The notes below the pieces were generated by a model. It made no database searches. It was not told the DNA's origin and worked only from the letters and a program-made list of their open reading frames with translations. A program made the translations under genes and the position numbers. This document shows positions 9,062-16,761 of a stretch of DNA of 64,000 bases, one piece after another. Within the stretch, counting starts at the first letter, position 1; each line of letters starts with the position of its first letter. The stretch comes from Nocardia abscessus (lineage in GTDB: Bacteria; Actinomycetota; Actinomycetes; Mycobacteriales; Mycobacteriaceae): positions 1 to 64,000 of the forward strand of contig NZ_JADLQO010000022.1 of NCBI RefSeq assembly GCF_015477775.1, written 5' to 3'.

Positions 9062-9916
9062 CTACCCGCTTATTCTCGAACCGGCGTCGAAACCCCACAG
9101 TGCCAATGTCATCAGCAGATTCACCGAGATCATCACGGTGATGCTCGCGCGCATCGCTCGACCGGCCGCGACACCGACTCCTTGTGGCCCACCGCGTGCG
9201 TAATAGCCGTAGTAGCACTGGATCGTGGTGGTGACGATGACGAATACGATCGCCTTCAGCAGCGAGTACAGGATGTCGGTGCCGCTGAGCACCAGGTCGA
9301 AATAGTGTTCGTAGGTCCCGAACGATTGTCCGCCGATGAATCCGACGAACAGCTCCACGGCAAGGTAATCCGCTGCGAGGCCGGCCAGGAACAAAGGAAT
9401 CACCGCCACGATCGAAGCGACCAACCGTGTCGAGACGAGGAAGGGAACCGGGCGGATCGCGATGGCGTCGAGCGCATCGATCTCCTCGGAGATCCGCATC
9501 GCGCCCAGCTGGGCGGTGAACCGGCACCCCGCTTGGGCGGCGAATGCGATGGAGGCCATGATCGGAGCCAGCTCACGGGTCGCGGCGGTCGCGGCGATCA
9601 TCCCGGTCGCCGGCTGCATGCCGAGCAGCTTCAACGCGTTGAATCCCTCGATACCGACGATGCCTCCGGCGGCGGCGCCCAGGATGATCATCACCCCCGC
9701 GGTTCCGCCACCGACAATGAGCGAGCCGTTTCCCCAGGTCACATCGGACAGGATCCGCATGGATTCCTTGGTGTAGTGCCGCAGGGCCACCGGTATCGAG
9801 ACCACGGCGCGCACGAAAAAGGTGAACATGTGCCCGAGCCGGATGATGCCGTACCACGGTGGGCGCGCCACGGCGATCGCGGCCCGGACTCCTGGGGGGC
9901 GATAGACGGTGGCCAT
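9062..9916 (-). CDS. yrbEB: ABC-type lipid permease YrbEB (MlaE family)
   Basis: Integral membrane permease of 284 residues starting MATVYRPPGV. The ATG at 9916 shares one base with the stop of yrbEA (TAATG), so the longer open frame is rejected. Five or so membrane helices are visible, with the MlaE signature loop SEEIDALDAIAI that couples to the ATPase (MceG type, usually encoded elsewhere and absent from this window). Works as a heterodimer with YrbEA beneath the Mce hexamer. Confidence 0.93.
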   Translation of the reverse strand: MATVYRPPGVRAAIAVARPPWYGIIRLGHMFTFFVRAVVSIPVALRHYTKESMRILSDVTWGNGSLIVGGGTAGVMIILGAAAGGIVGIEGFNALKLLGMQPATGMIAATAATRELAPIMASIAFAAQAGCRFTAQLGAMRISEEIDALDAIAIRPVPFLVSTRLVASIVAVIPLFLAGLAADYLAVELFVGFIGGQSFGTYEHYFDLVLSGTDILYSLLKAIVFVIVTTTIQCYYGYYARGGPQGVGVAAGRAMRASITVMISVNLLMTLALWGFDAGSRISG

Positions 9917-10782
9917 TACAGTGTCGTCCTCGGGAACAGCATGGTGTAGATCTGGGTGAAGCCGAGATTGACCACCATCAGCACGACGATGGAGGCCACG
10001 ACGGCAGCATTGACCGAGTTCGCGACGCCCCCCGGGCCGCCACGCGTGTTCAGGCCCTTCTCGCACGCGATGACAACGACGATCACACCGAACACGGCGG
10101 CTTTGACCATTGCCAGGTACAGATCACCCGCGGTCGCGAAGGAGGAGAAGGTCGCCATGTAACTGCCCGGTGTTCCGTCCTGGACATAGACGTTGAACAG
10201 GTAGCCGGCGAGGAAACCGACAAAACAGCTGACACTGGTGAGTGCCATGGCGATGACGATTCCCGCGGCCAGTCGAGGCACCACGAGCCGGCGCAGCACC
10301 GAAACTCCCATGACCTCCATCGCATCGATCTCCTCGCGGATCTTGCGCGAACCGAGATCGGCGCACAGTGCCGAACCGACCGCCGCGGCAAGCAGAAGGG
10401 CGGTGACGAGCGGCGCCGACTGACGGATCACGGCCAAGCCGCTCGCCGCGCCGGCCAGCGCGGTGGCGCCGACCTGTCCGGCCAGCAGACCGAATTGGAT
10501 GGACAGTGTGGCGCTGATGGGCAGTGCGACCGCCACCGTCGGAAGCAGTGAGGTCTTGACCATGAACACCGCTTGCGCGACGAACTCGTCGAAGGGAAAG
10601 CGGCGTCCGGCGATGTCGGTGACGAGGTAGCGAAAAGCACGTCGACCGAGCGCGACTTGCCGTCCGACGGTCCGCAGCGACGCGATGGGGTGTCGCTGTG
10701 CGTAATTCTTCGACCAATCCTTGATCTCGGTGACCGCGGATGACGCGGCCGGATGGGAATTCGAGGTCTCATCGAGTGTCAC
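9916..10782 (-). CDS. yrbEA: ABC-type lipid permease YrbEA (MlaE family)
   Basis: Integral membrane permease of 288 residues, first of the yrbE-mce block. An approximately 70-residue cytosolic N-terminus precedes several membrane helices (such as AALVVASIV-type stretches near the end). The MlaE coupling motif REEIDAMEVMGV lies near residue 150. About 114 bases separate it from the upstream VWA gene, with a GAGGAGGCTC-type ribosome site just before the ATG. This gap could hold an internal promoter, but same-strand packing suggests cotranscription. Confidence 0.93.
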   Translation of the reverse strand: MTLDETSNSHPAASSAVTEIKDWSKNYAQRHPIASLRTVGRQVALGRRAFRYLVTDIAGRRFPFDEFVAQAVFMVKTSLLPTVAVALPISATLSIQFGLLAGQVGATALAGAASGLAVIRQSAPLVTALLLAAAVGSALCADLGSRKIREEIDAMEVMGVSVLRRLVVPRLAAGIVIAMALTSVSCFVGFLAGYLFNVYVQDGTPGSYMATFSSFATAGDLYLAMVKAAVFGVIVVVIACEKGLNTRGGPGGVANSVNAAVVASIVVLMVVNLGFTQIYTMLFPRTTL

Positions 10783-10896
10783 TATGAGCCTCCTCTTTCC
10801 GGTGTGGACGTTGGTGCTTGACGGTGACGCGGAACGAACCTGTTCTCGATCTGCCGCACCATGGCGGTGGATCCCTGGCTCGAATACGGTTCCTCG

Positions 10897-12588
10897 TTAC
10901 CGCGATTTCGGTGCGGCGAGTTCTCGAAGGGAGGACAGAAACAGTTCATCCATGCGCGGGCTCAGTTCGCTCAGGGTCGCGGCGCTGGCATGGCCGGCAG
11001 AGCCGAAGACACGTTCGAGGGCATCGGTGGGTGTCGTGGCGCCGATGGAAAGACACAGGCAGGCGATACCGTCGGCGCGGAGTTCTTCGAGTGCCTTGTT
11101 GGCGTCGGCTTCCGCGTAGCGGCCTTCGTAACCGTCGTCGTAGGGACAGCCGTCCGACAGGACGATCAGCAGCCGGTTTTGGGTGCCCGCTTGGGTTTTC
11201 AGGATGTCACCCGCACCGCGGATGCCGGCGCCCAGGCGTGTGTAGTTCGAGGGTTGGAGCTGGTTGAGCCGGGCTCTTCCGACGGCGCCGAAACGTTGCC
11301 CGAACGTCTTGATCGCCGGCAGATGAACAGCGTGGCGGCCCTGTGAGCGAAACGCGTAGACCGCGACGCGGTCGCCGAGATCTTCGAGCGTGACGGCCAG
11401 TACGGCGGCTGCCCGTCGCTGGTGATCATGGACGGCGAGGCCCTCGGTATCGGTATCGGTGGCCGACCCGGAGGCGTCGAGCAGAATGAGGACGCCGAGA
11501 TTGCGCTCGAGTTTGCGGCGTTCCAGGTAGACGTTTTCCGGTGGTGAATAGCCCGAACGCAGATCGACGAACAGATCGATGAGCGCTTCGATATCGAGCT
11601 CGTCGCCATCGGGACGGCCGCGCAGGACCTTGGGGCCGAGGCCGATGCGAGACAAGCGTCGGCGGAGTACGTCGTCGTGCGGAACACCGGAGGCCGCGAT
11701 GTCGGCGGCGACGGTGAGCGGAAAGTCGATGACCCGGCACCATTCGGGCCGATACCGGTTGTTGTGCACGTCCCACTCCGGATGCAGTGCACCGCCTACC
11801 CCCAGCGCCGCACCGGGCTTTCCGTCATCGGTGAATCGGATACGGGTAGGCAGAGGTTGGGCATCGGCTCCCACCGTGCGCACTCGCCGAACACTGCGAA
11901 CCTGCATCTCTGCGCCGGCAGATCCGTCCCCGGGGGCGCGGGAGTTGCCGAGGAGCTTGCGCAGTCGGTCCGACAGCGCCCGCGAGTTGAACAGTGGATT
12001 CTCGAACAGTTTGAGGATTCTACTTGCCCCGGACTGCTCGCTGTCATCGTCGTCCTCATCGGCCTCGGGCAAGTCGATGAGATCGAATTCCATGCGCAGC
12101 TCTTTGTCGGTGGCCCGCGCGCCCGGTCCAGTCCTAGGTGCCGGCAATCGGGAGGGTTTGATGACACCGAACCACTGCGGCGGGTCGGTGACCGGCGCGC
12201 GGCCTGCGGCCACCTCGAGTGACTCTTCGGCGGTCGTGGTGGCCGGTTGCTCGTCAGGACCGAGCGCTGCCGCGAGTGGAACTCGCTCGGCGAGGTCGGC
12301 GATCACTCGCCGACCTTCCAGCGCCAGGTAGCGTCGCGCTACTGCGGGACGTGCCCGAAAGGCCTTCACCAGTCGCGGATCCAGGCTCCCCGCCCCCAGC
12401 AACGCGGTCTGGAGCAGCATTTCACGGCGCTGTTCGGCGACCGAACGGCCCGCCGAGACGAAAATCATCTGACCGTTGGTGTGCGCAGCCTCGCCGGCCG
12501 GTGCCTCAGCGATATCGACAGACCGGCCGGCGATGAAGGTGGCGAGGAGGCGAAACCGGTCGAGGCTGTTCGGATCGGAAGCGTTCAT
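10897..12588 (-). CDS. VWA-domain protein, CbbO/NorD-like
   Basis: A 563-residue soluble protein. The C-terminal von Willebrand A domain has the metal-site motif DASGSAT near residue 375, preceded by LGVLILL, and later LLIVLSDGCPYD. The middle is acidic (EADEDDDDSE). This architecture is that of CbbO/NorD, which pairs with the MoxR-type ATPase encoded directly upstream; the start overlaps that gene by 4 bases (ATGA). Such pairs remodel or metallate a target enzyme (Rubisco, nitric oxide reductase). No Rubisco or NOR gene is here, so the AveC-like protein is the obvious candidate client; that is an inference. Confidence 0.85.
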   Translation of the reverse strand: MNASDPNSLDRFRLLATFIAGRSVDIAEAPAGEAAHTNGQMIFVSAGRSVAEQRREMLLQTALLGAGSLDPRLVKAFRARPAVARRYLALEGRRVIADLAERVPLAAALGPDEQPATTTAEESLEVAAGRAPVTDPPQWFGVIKPSRLPAPRTGPGARATDKELRMEFDLIDLPEADEDDDDSEQSGASRILKLFENPLFNSRALSDRLRKLLGNSRAPGDGSAGAEMQVRSVRRVRTVGADAQPLPTRIRFTDDGKPGAALGVGGALHPEWDVHNNRYRPEWCRVIDFPLTVAADIAASGVPHDDVLRRRLSRIGLGPKVLRGRPDGDELDIEALIDLFVDLRSGYSPPENVYLERRKLERNLGVLILLDASGSATDTDTEGLAVHDHQRRAAAVLAVTLEDLGDRVAVYAFRSQGRHAVHLPAIKTFGQRFGAVGRARLNQLQPSNYTRLGAGIRGAGDILKTQAGTQNRLLIVLSDGCPYDDGYEGRYAEADANKALEELRADGIACLCLSIGATTPTDALERVFGSAGHASAATLSELSPRMDELFLSSLRELAAPKSR

Positions 12589-13403
12589 GTTCGAGGCAGG
12601 ACGGCATCGACGAGTTCGCCGAGAGCGCGCACGACATCCGGATCATCCGACAGTGCCTGGACGATGGCCGACTGGACGGCACTGCGCAGGCTCAGCCCTT
12701 CCGCGACGAGGCCGCCGGCCAGGATCAACAACCGGGTGGAGGCCACTTCGCGCAGAGGTGAGCCATCGAGGTTTCGAATGGCGTGACCGAGCTCGACCAG
12801 TGAACTCGCGGTCTCCGATCCGATTCCGGCTTCGTAGGCGACCACTTCCGTCTCGATGTCGACGGGTGGGAAGTCGAGCTCGATCGCGACGAAACGCTGA
12901 CGGGTGGACTCCTTGAGGCTCTTCAGGACGCTCTGATAGCCGGGGTTGTAGGAGATCACCAGTTGGAAGCCGGGCGCCGCGCGCAATGTCGTGCCGAGTC
13001 GATCGATCGGCAGTTCGCGGCGGTGATCGGCGAGCGGATGGATGACCACGGTGGTGTCCTGGCGCGCCTCCACCACCTCGTCCAGGTAGCAGATGGCGCC
13101 CTCGCGCACGGCCCGCGTCAAGGGCCCGTCCGACCAGACCGTCTCCCCGCCCACGAGCAGGAACCGGCCCACCAGGTCCGCCGAGGTCATGTCCTCGTGA
13201 CCTGCGGCGGTGATCAGCTCGCGGCCGAGTTCGTGGGCCATGGCCTCCACGAAGCGCGTCTTCCCGCATCCCGTGGGGCCCTTCAACAGCACCGGCGAAC
13301 CACGCCGGGCCGCAGCACGGAAGACTTCCACTTCATCACCGACCGGCCGGTAGAACGGCGCATCCAAAACCGGCAGTACAGCGGTGGATCGACTGATCGA
13401 CAT
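12585..13403 (-). CDS. AAA+ ATPase, CbbQ/NirQ/NorQ (MoxR) family
   Basis: A 272-residue AAA+ ATPase starting MSISRSTAVLPV at 13403; the stop of the AveC-like gene ends one base upstream. Walker A GPTGCGKT at about residues 42-49, Walker B AICYLDEV near 107, and the NorQ-like SYNPGYQSVLKSLKESTRQRF sensor region (in two parts) are all intact. Family members form hexamers that work with a VWA partner (next gene, 4-base overlap) to activate a metalloenzyme. Length is normal for CbbQ/NorQ. Confidence 0.9.
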   Translation of the reverse strand: MSISRSTAVLPVLDAPFYRPVGDEVEVFRAAARRGSPVLLKGPTGCGKTRFVEAMAHELGRELITAAGHEDMTSADLVGRFLLVGGETVWSDGPLTRAVREGAICYLDEVVEARQDTTVVIHPLADHRRELPIDRLGTTLRAAPGFQLVISYNPGYQSVLKSLKESTRQRFVAIELDFPPVDIETEVVAYEAGIGSETASSLVELGHAIRNLDGSPLREVASTRLLILAGGLVAEGLSLRSAVQSAIVQALSDDPDVVRALGELVDAVLPRT

Positions 13404-13404
13404 A

Positions 13405-14577
13405 TCAATTCCCTCGCTCGAATGGAACGACTTCCGGAAGCTTCGCGCCCTCGGGTAGAACGAGCCGGCCATCCGGATCGATGTAGCCGGTGTCCTTGCC
13501 GGGGATCGGCAGGACAGGATCGGGGCAGAGCCGCCCTGTGCCCTCACCGCAGATACCCATGTCGAAGTACGAGCGCTTCTGGATGTCCTCGGGCCAGGGA
13601 TCGGCGTTCATGGCGAACCACTGCGCGGGAAGGTTGTAGCACACGAAGAAGAAAAGGCTGCACGCCGCGAAGATCGCCAGGAAGCGCGTAGTTTGCTGCT
13701 TCACGAACCCGCCTTGGACGCGTTCGAGTCCCCGCTCGACGAATGTCCGTCCACGATCGTCGGTGAAATAGCGCAGAGCGCACAGACCAGCTTGGACGCC
13801 TCCCCACATGAGCCCTTCATAGATCGGCCATTGGTAGTAGGTACCGGCATTGATCGACAAAGACTGGATCGCGCCGGGGTAGGTGAAAAGCCCCATCGGC
13901 ATCAAGAACATGCCTTCGATGACGAGATCGAAGAAGAACGTCCAGACGATCAGGACACCGATCAATCCGTAGTTGTTGATATTCGGCCATTTCACCTTGG
14001 CTCGGCGCATGATCCAACATCCGAGGATCGTGCACAGCAGAACTCCGTAGGAGTAGCCCGCGGCATTCATCAGCAGCGGTTCGGCCATCATCTGGCCCGG
14101 TTCCGCATACGACCGCCAGCCCGGAATGTGCGCGACCCACGAGCCCCGGTTGAACATCCAGGTGTTGTACGTGCTCCACGTGTTGAAGTAGTTCAGCAGC
14201 GGATCCTGGAAGAACAGCAGGCCGCAGGCCACCAGCAACATGCCGTCGGTCGTGATCCGCCGCTCACGCCGCCACGGCCTGACGATGAAGTAGTAGATGC
14301 CGATCGGCCAGCCGGCCAAGATCACGGCCGTCCAGGTGATGAGGATCGTCTTCATCCACGTCGGCGGATCACTGGGTCCGGTGGGCACCCGCACGAAGAA
14401 TGGCCCGGAGACCCAGCGGATCCACACGTACACCTGGAACGCCAGGATCAGACCGCCGACGATCGCCCAGATCCGGACGGGCTTGCTCGGTGACTGAACC
14501 CGGGCGCCCAGCGAGGCCGCTTCGCCGAGCGGCTCGGTGACGGTGGTCGCCTTCTTCCTCTCCCCCGGGCCGCTCAT
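13405..14577 (-). CDS. AveC-like integral membrane protein (spirocyclase AveC family)
   Basis: A 390-residue polytopic membrane protein starting MSGPGERKKAT; AAGGAGG lies 8 bases before the ATG at 14577. Six to seven hydrophobic segments are visible (VRIWAIVGGLILAFQVYVWI; ITWTAVILAGWPIGIYYFIV; LLCTILGCWIM; LIGVLIVWTFFFDLVIEGMF). Conserved-looking aromatic and acidic stretches include FFQDPLLNYFNTW and FDLVIEGMF. AveC of avermectin synthesis is a spirocyclase/dehydratase; relatives near mce operons have no assigned reaction. First large gene of the lipid-import operon, probably acting on a lipid or polyketide-like substrate in the membrane. Confidence 0.8.
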   Translation of the reverse strand: MSGPGERKKATTVTEPLGEAASLGARVQSPSKPVRIWAIVGGLILAFQVYVWIRWVSGPFFVRVPTGPSDPPTWMKTILITWTAVILAGWPIGIYYFIVRPWRRERRITTDGMLLVACGLLFFQDPLLNYFNTWSTYNTWMFNRGSWVAHIPGWRSYAEPGQMMAEPLLMNAAGYSYGVLLCTILGCWIMRRAKVKWPNINNYGLIGVLIVWTFFFDLVIEGMFLMPMGLFTYPGAIQSLSINAGTYYQWPIYEGLMWGGVQAGLCALRYFTDDRGRTFVERGLERVQGGFVKQQTTRFLAIFAACSLFFFVCYNLPAQWFAMNADPWPEDIQKRSYFDMGICGEGTGRLCPDPVLPIPGKDTGYIDPDGRLVLPEGAKLPEVVPFERGN

Positions 14578-14666
14578 CGCACGGCCTCCTTCGGGATCAC
14601 CGTTGCCCAACGCACCGCAAGCTCGTCGGCATCACAGGAAATGTCTGTCATCGATGGGGCAGTCAT
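14574..14666 (-). CDS. 30-residue peptide upstream of the AveC-like gene
   Basis: A short frame with a strong ribosome site (GAAGGAGG, 6 bases before the ATG at 14666). It begins MTAPSMTDISC, ends PKEAVR, and its TGA overlaps the ATG of the AveC-like gene (ATGA). The overlap and the two good ribosome sites argue that it is translated and coupled to the following gene. It is acidic in the middle (DADEL) with one cysteine and one tryptophan, and has no membrane segment. It may be a real small protein of the operon or a translational-coupling leader; function unknown. Confidence 0.55.
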   Translation of the reverse strand: MTAPSMTDISCDADELAVRWATVIPKEAVR

Positions 14667-14700
14667 CGGTCGCCCTCCTTCAGTAGCCTGACGTCCGAAA

Positions 14701-14760
14701 ATATACCAGTCAGAATCTGAGTATCGTAAGGGTTTCTGAGATTCATGGCATAATCGCAGG
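14701..14760. promoter_or_regulatory. Divergent promoter with candidate TetR operator
   Basis: The AT-rich gap between the TetR ATG (14762) and the peptide start (14666) contains the perfect palindrome TCAGA-A-TCTGA (14710-14720). It also has an inverted pair, GAATCT (14713-14718) and AGATTC (14739-14744). This is the expected place for the TetR operator controlling the twelve-gene operon. The exact site is not resolved. Confidence 0.4.
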
Positions 14761-14761
14761 T

Positions 14762-15370
14762 ATGGTTGAGCCTTGGACGAGGGAGCGGCGCCTCGAGCAC
14801 ACCCGCTCGCTTCTCGTCGACGCCGCGGAGCAGGTGTTCGCCGAGAAAGGCTTCACGCTGGCAAGTCTCGACGACATCGCACGGGCGGCCGGCTACACGA
14901 AAGGCGCCATCTACAAGCACTTTTCCACGAAGGAAGAGCTTTTCCTGGCGGTGAGCGACCGGTACTGGCAGCGCTACTTCGATACGTTCAGCGAACTGCT
15001 GTCAGCGGCATCCGAGGTGGGAGCGCATGAACTCGACCAAGTTGCCCAGCGGTGGCGCCAACTCAGTGAAGTTCGAGGGGCCGCGCCCGCCGCTCTGGGC
15101 TACGAATTCACTTTGTATCTGTTGCGCAACCCCGAGGCGCGGGAACGGGTAGCGGCCAAGCGAGCAGAGGTCGTCGAAGCGCTGGGGCGGTTCATCGTCG
15201 AGGGCCTCGACCGAATCGGCGCCACCCTACTGATCCCTCCGTTGACGTTCGCGCGCGTGCTCATCGCCACCACCGACTCCGTCGCACTGGGAACCCAAAT
15301 CGACGACGTCGACCTGTACAGACCGACTCTCGAAATGTATATGTCGGCAATCAAGCTGCCCGGACGATAG
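14762..15370 (+). CDS. TetR family regulator divergent from the AveC/mce operon
   Basis: A 202-residue TetR protein. The N-terminal HTH is textbook (FAEKGFTLASLDDIARAAGY, then TKGAIYKHFSTKEELF). The C-terminal ligand domain (GYEFTLYLLRNPEARERVAA and the rest) is a TetR_C type of unknown ligand. It sits back to back with the twelve-gene operon, with about 95 bases between start codons, so it is the likely local repressor of that operon and of itself. Full family length, no defect seen. Confidence 0.9.
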   Translation: MVEPWTRERRLEHTRSLLVDAAEQVFAEKGFTLASLDDIARAAGYTKGAIYKHFSTKEELFLAVSDRYWQRYFDTFSELLSAASEVGAHELDQVAQRWRQLSEVRGAAPAALGYEFTLYLLRNPEARERVAAKRAEVVEALGRFIVEGLDRIGATLLIPPLTFARVLIATTDSVALGTQIDDVDLYRPTLEMYMSAIKLPGR

Positions 15371-15459
15371 TCCCACCTCGGATACCGCGCGCGCACGAAC
15401 CGCGGTCCGCTCTGGCCCCGGCAGCCGGAGAATGCCGATCCAGTCGTCGTCGGGGGTGT

Positions 15460-15640
15460 TGTCTTCGACGCGGGCGACGTCTGGCCCTGGACGACATGGA
15501 CCTCATCGAACTCAACGAGCCTTCGCCGCCCAGGTGCCGGCAGAGTGGAAACTCGGTCCCGACGCCCCACGGCTGTACCGCACGGGACCGGCATCTCCCC
15601 GGGGGGCGCCGGTTCCGCTGAAAAGCTTTCCATTCGATCG
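15460..15640 (+). pseudogene. Thiolase relic
   Basis: A short decayed piece of a thiolase. LALDDMDLIELNE (15481-15519) continues after a one-base loss as FAAQVPAEWKLG in another frame, which restores the thiolase signature ELNEAFAAQ. A third frame gives VPHGTGISPGG (about 15571-15610), matching the following thiolase glycine loop. No N- or C-terminal parts are found, so it is non-functional debris. Confidence 0.6.
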
Positions 15641-15787
15641 TTGATCGAGAAGATCCCGGATGGCGGGCCCCGCCCCGTGCAGTACCGCGAGCTCGGCCCA
15701 GATCCACAGGGACACCGGGTCCGCGAAAACCGCTGCCGCACCGGCCCCAATCGATCGAACTGCTCGAAACGAGAGCATGCCGATCAT
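15512..15787 (-). pseudogene. Truncated open frame after the hydrolase relic
   Basis: The ATG at 15787 overlaps the stop of the hydrolase relic (ATGA), as expected for an operon gene. The first 55-60 residues (MIGMLSFRAVRSIGAG, then FADPVSLWIWAELAVLHGAG) look protein-like. Beyond about 15610 the frame runs into the antisense of the thiolase relic, so the gene is probably cut off by a deletion. Family not recognised. Confidence 0.3.
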
Positions 15788-16204
15788 CCCTTCGGTGAGA
15801 AAACGAATTCCCGTACCGCGGTAACGAAGCGCTCGGGTTCCTCCAGATGACCCATGTGCCCGCTGTGCTCCAGGATCACCAGTCGGGAATCGGGGATCAG
15901 TTCATGCAGTTCCCGCCCCCAGCGCGGTCCGCAGATGACATCGTGGCGGCCCACGACGACCAGCGTCGGCACGGTCGAGTTCGGCAGGTCCGCGCGGTCG
16001 TCGATGAGATCGGGAGTCAGGTCCGCGTCCAGTCCCGAGACATAACTCGCCCGCAGGCCAGTGCATCCCGGGGCCGCCAGGGTGGGCGAGGCAGACCGGC
16101 CCGCGGCCGTACACGTGGTACCGCTGGGTGATTCCGTCGGAATCGAAGGCATACGTACCAGGTGCGAGTTGTCCGGTCTCAGGTGTCGAGTGCGAGGTGG
16201 ACAT
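15784..16204 (-). pseudogene. Alpha/beta hydrolase with internal deletion
   Basis: The N-terminal 47 residues (MSTSHSTPETGQ to VCLAHPGGPGMHW) are those of a proline-iminopeptidase-like hydrolase. The frame then changes near 16060, and the C-terminal part follows directly in another frame (YVSGLDADLTPDLIDDRADL, then VPTLVVVGRHDVICGP and HSGHMGHLEEPERF). The core with the nucleophile serine and the lid, about 130-140 residues, is missing. The start overlaps the SRPBCC stop (ATGA), so an SRPBCC-hydrolase operon once existed. Confidence 0.65.
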
Positions 16205-16632
16205 CACGCGGCCTGCAGCGGTCCGGAGAGCGACTTGCGCAGCGAGGACGGGCCGACCAGCGGCAGCAGCGCCGCCAGGAGCTTGCCCTTGAGCGCCCGC
16301 GGGGTCCGGGTCAGCTCGACGTCGACCCGGGTGCCGTTCGAGTCGGGCGTAGCGCGGAAGAACCAGCCGCCGCCCGCGCCGAACAGTTTGGAGTCCAGTG
16401 TGGTGACGGTGACGGTGTCACCGTCCGGATCCCAGTCGTAGCGGGCGCGTTCCCAGGCAGCCGCGGTGCCTTCGGTGATCTCGGCCCAGTTCTCGCCGCG
16501 GTCGTGGACGACGAAATGCTCGGCGTCGATGCTCGGCCACACCTCGGCACGGGTGGGTCCGAAGTCGGTGAGCACCCGTACGACCTCGGCGGGAGTCAGG
16601 GTGGACAGGAGATGAAAATGAACCGTAACCAT
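16204..16632 (-). CDS. SRPBCC (START-like) family protein
   Basis: A 142-residue SRPBCC/polyketide-cyclase-fold protein starting MVTVHFHLLSTLTPAEVV. The ATG at 16632 has GAGGG 8 bases upstream; the longer open frame is antisense to the LuxR gene and is rejected. Characteristic strands include FGAGGGWFFRATPDSNGTRV and VDVELTRTPRALKGKLLAAL. These proteins bind hydrophobic ligands; the ligand is unknown. It is divergent from the LuxR regulator at 16762 and is followed by a broken hydrolase gene. Confidence 0.75.
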   Translation of the reverse strand: MVTVHFHLLSTLTPAEVVRVLTDFGPTRAEVWPSIDAEHFVVHDRGENWAEITEGTAAAWERARYDWDPDGDTVTVTTLDSKLFGAGGGWFFRATPDSNGTRVDVELTRTPRALKGKLLAALLPLVGPSSLRKSLSGPLQAA

Positions 16633-16680
16633 GGAAGTACCCTCGCCGCCGAGGGCAGGGCGCCGAATCTGTCGGTTGAC

Positions 16681-16698
16681 GCTGAAGTGACGTAATCC
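16681..16698. promoter_or_regulatory. GACGC...TGACGTAATC motif, LuxR/SRPBCC promoter
   Basis: TGACGTAATC at 16688-16697, preceded by GACGCTGA. The same core is found inverted at 19507-19516 in front of the hydrolase gene and as TGACGTAGTC at 25746-25755 in front of the five-gene operon. Candidate site for the LuxR-type regulator; inferred from recurrence and position only. Confidence 0.4.
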
Positions 16699-16761
16699 TG
16701 TTTCGGTAAGGTCACGAGCGGTCCCGGATGCCGTCACGGGTCCGGGAGGAGAGCGCCACAC

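Noticed and set aside
10083..10717. Alternative minus-strand frames inside yrbEA
   Set aside because: They overlap the MlaE-family permease whose helices and coupling motif are plain in the other frame.
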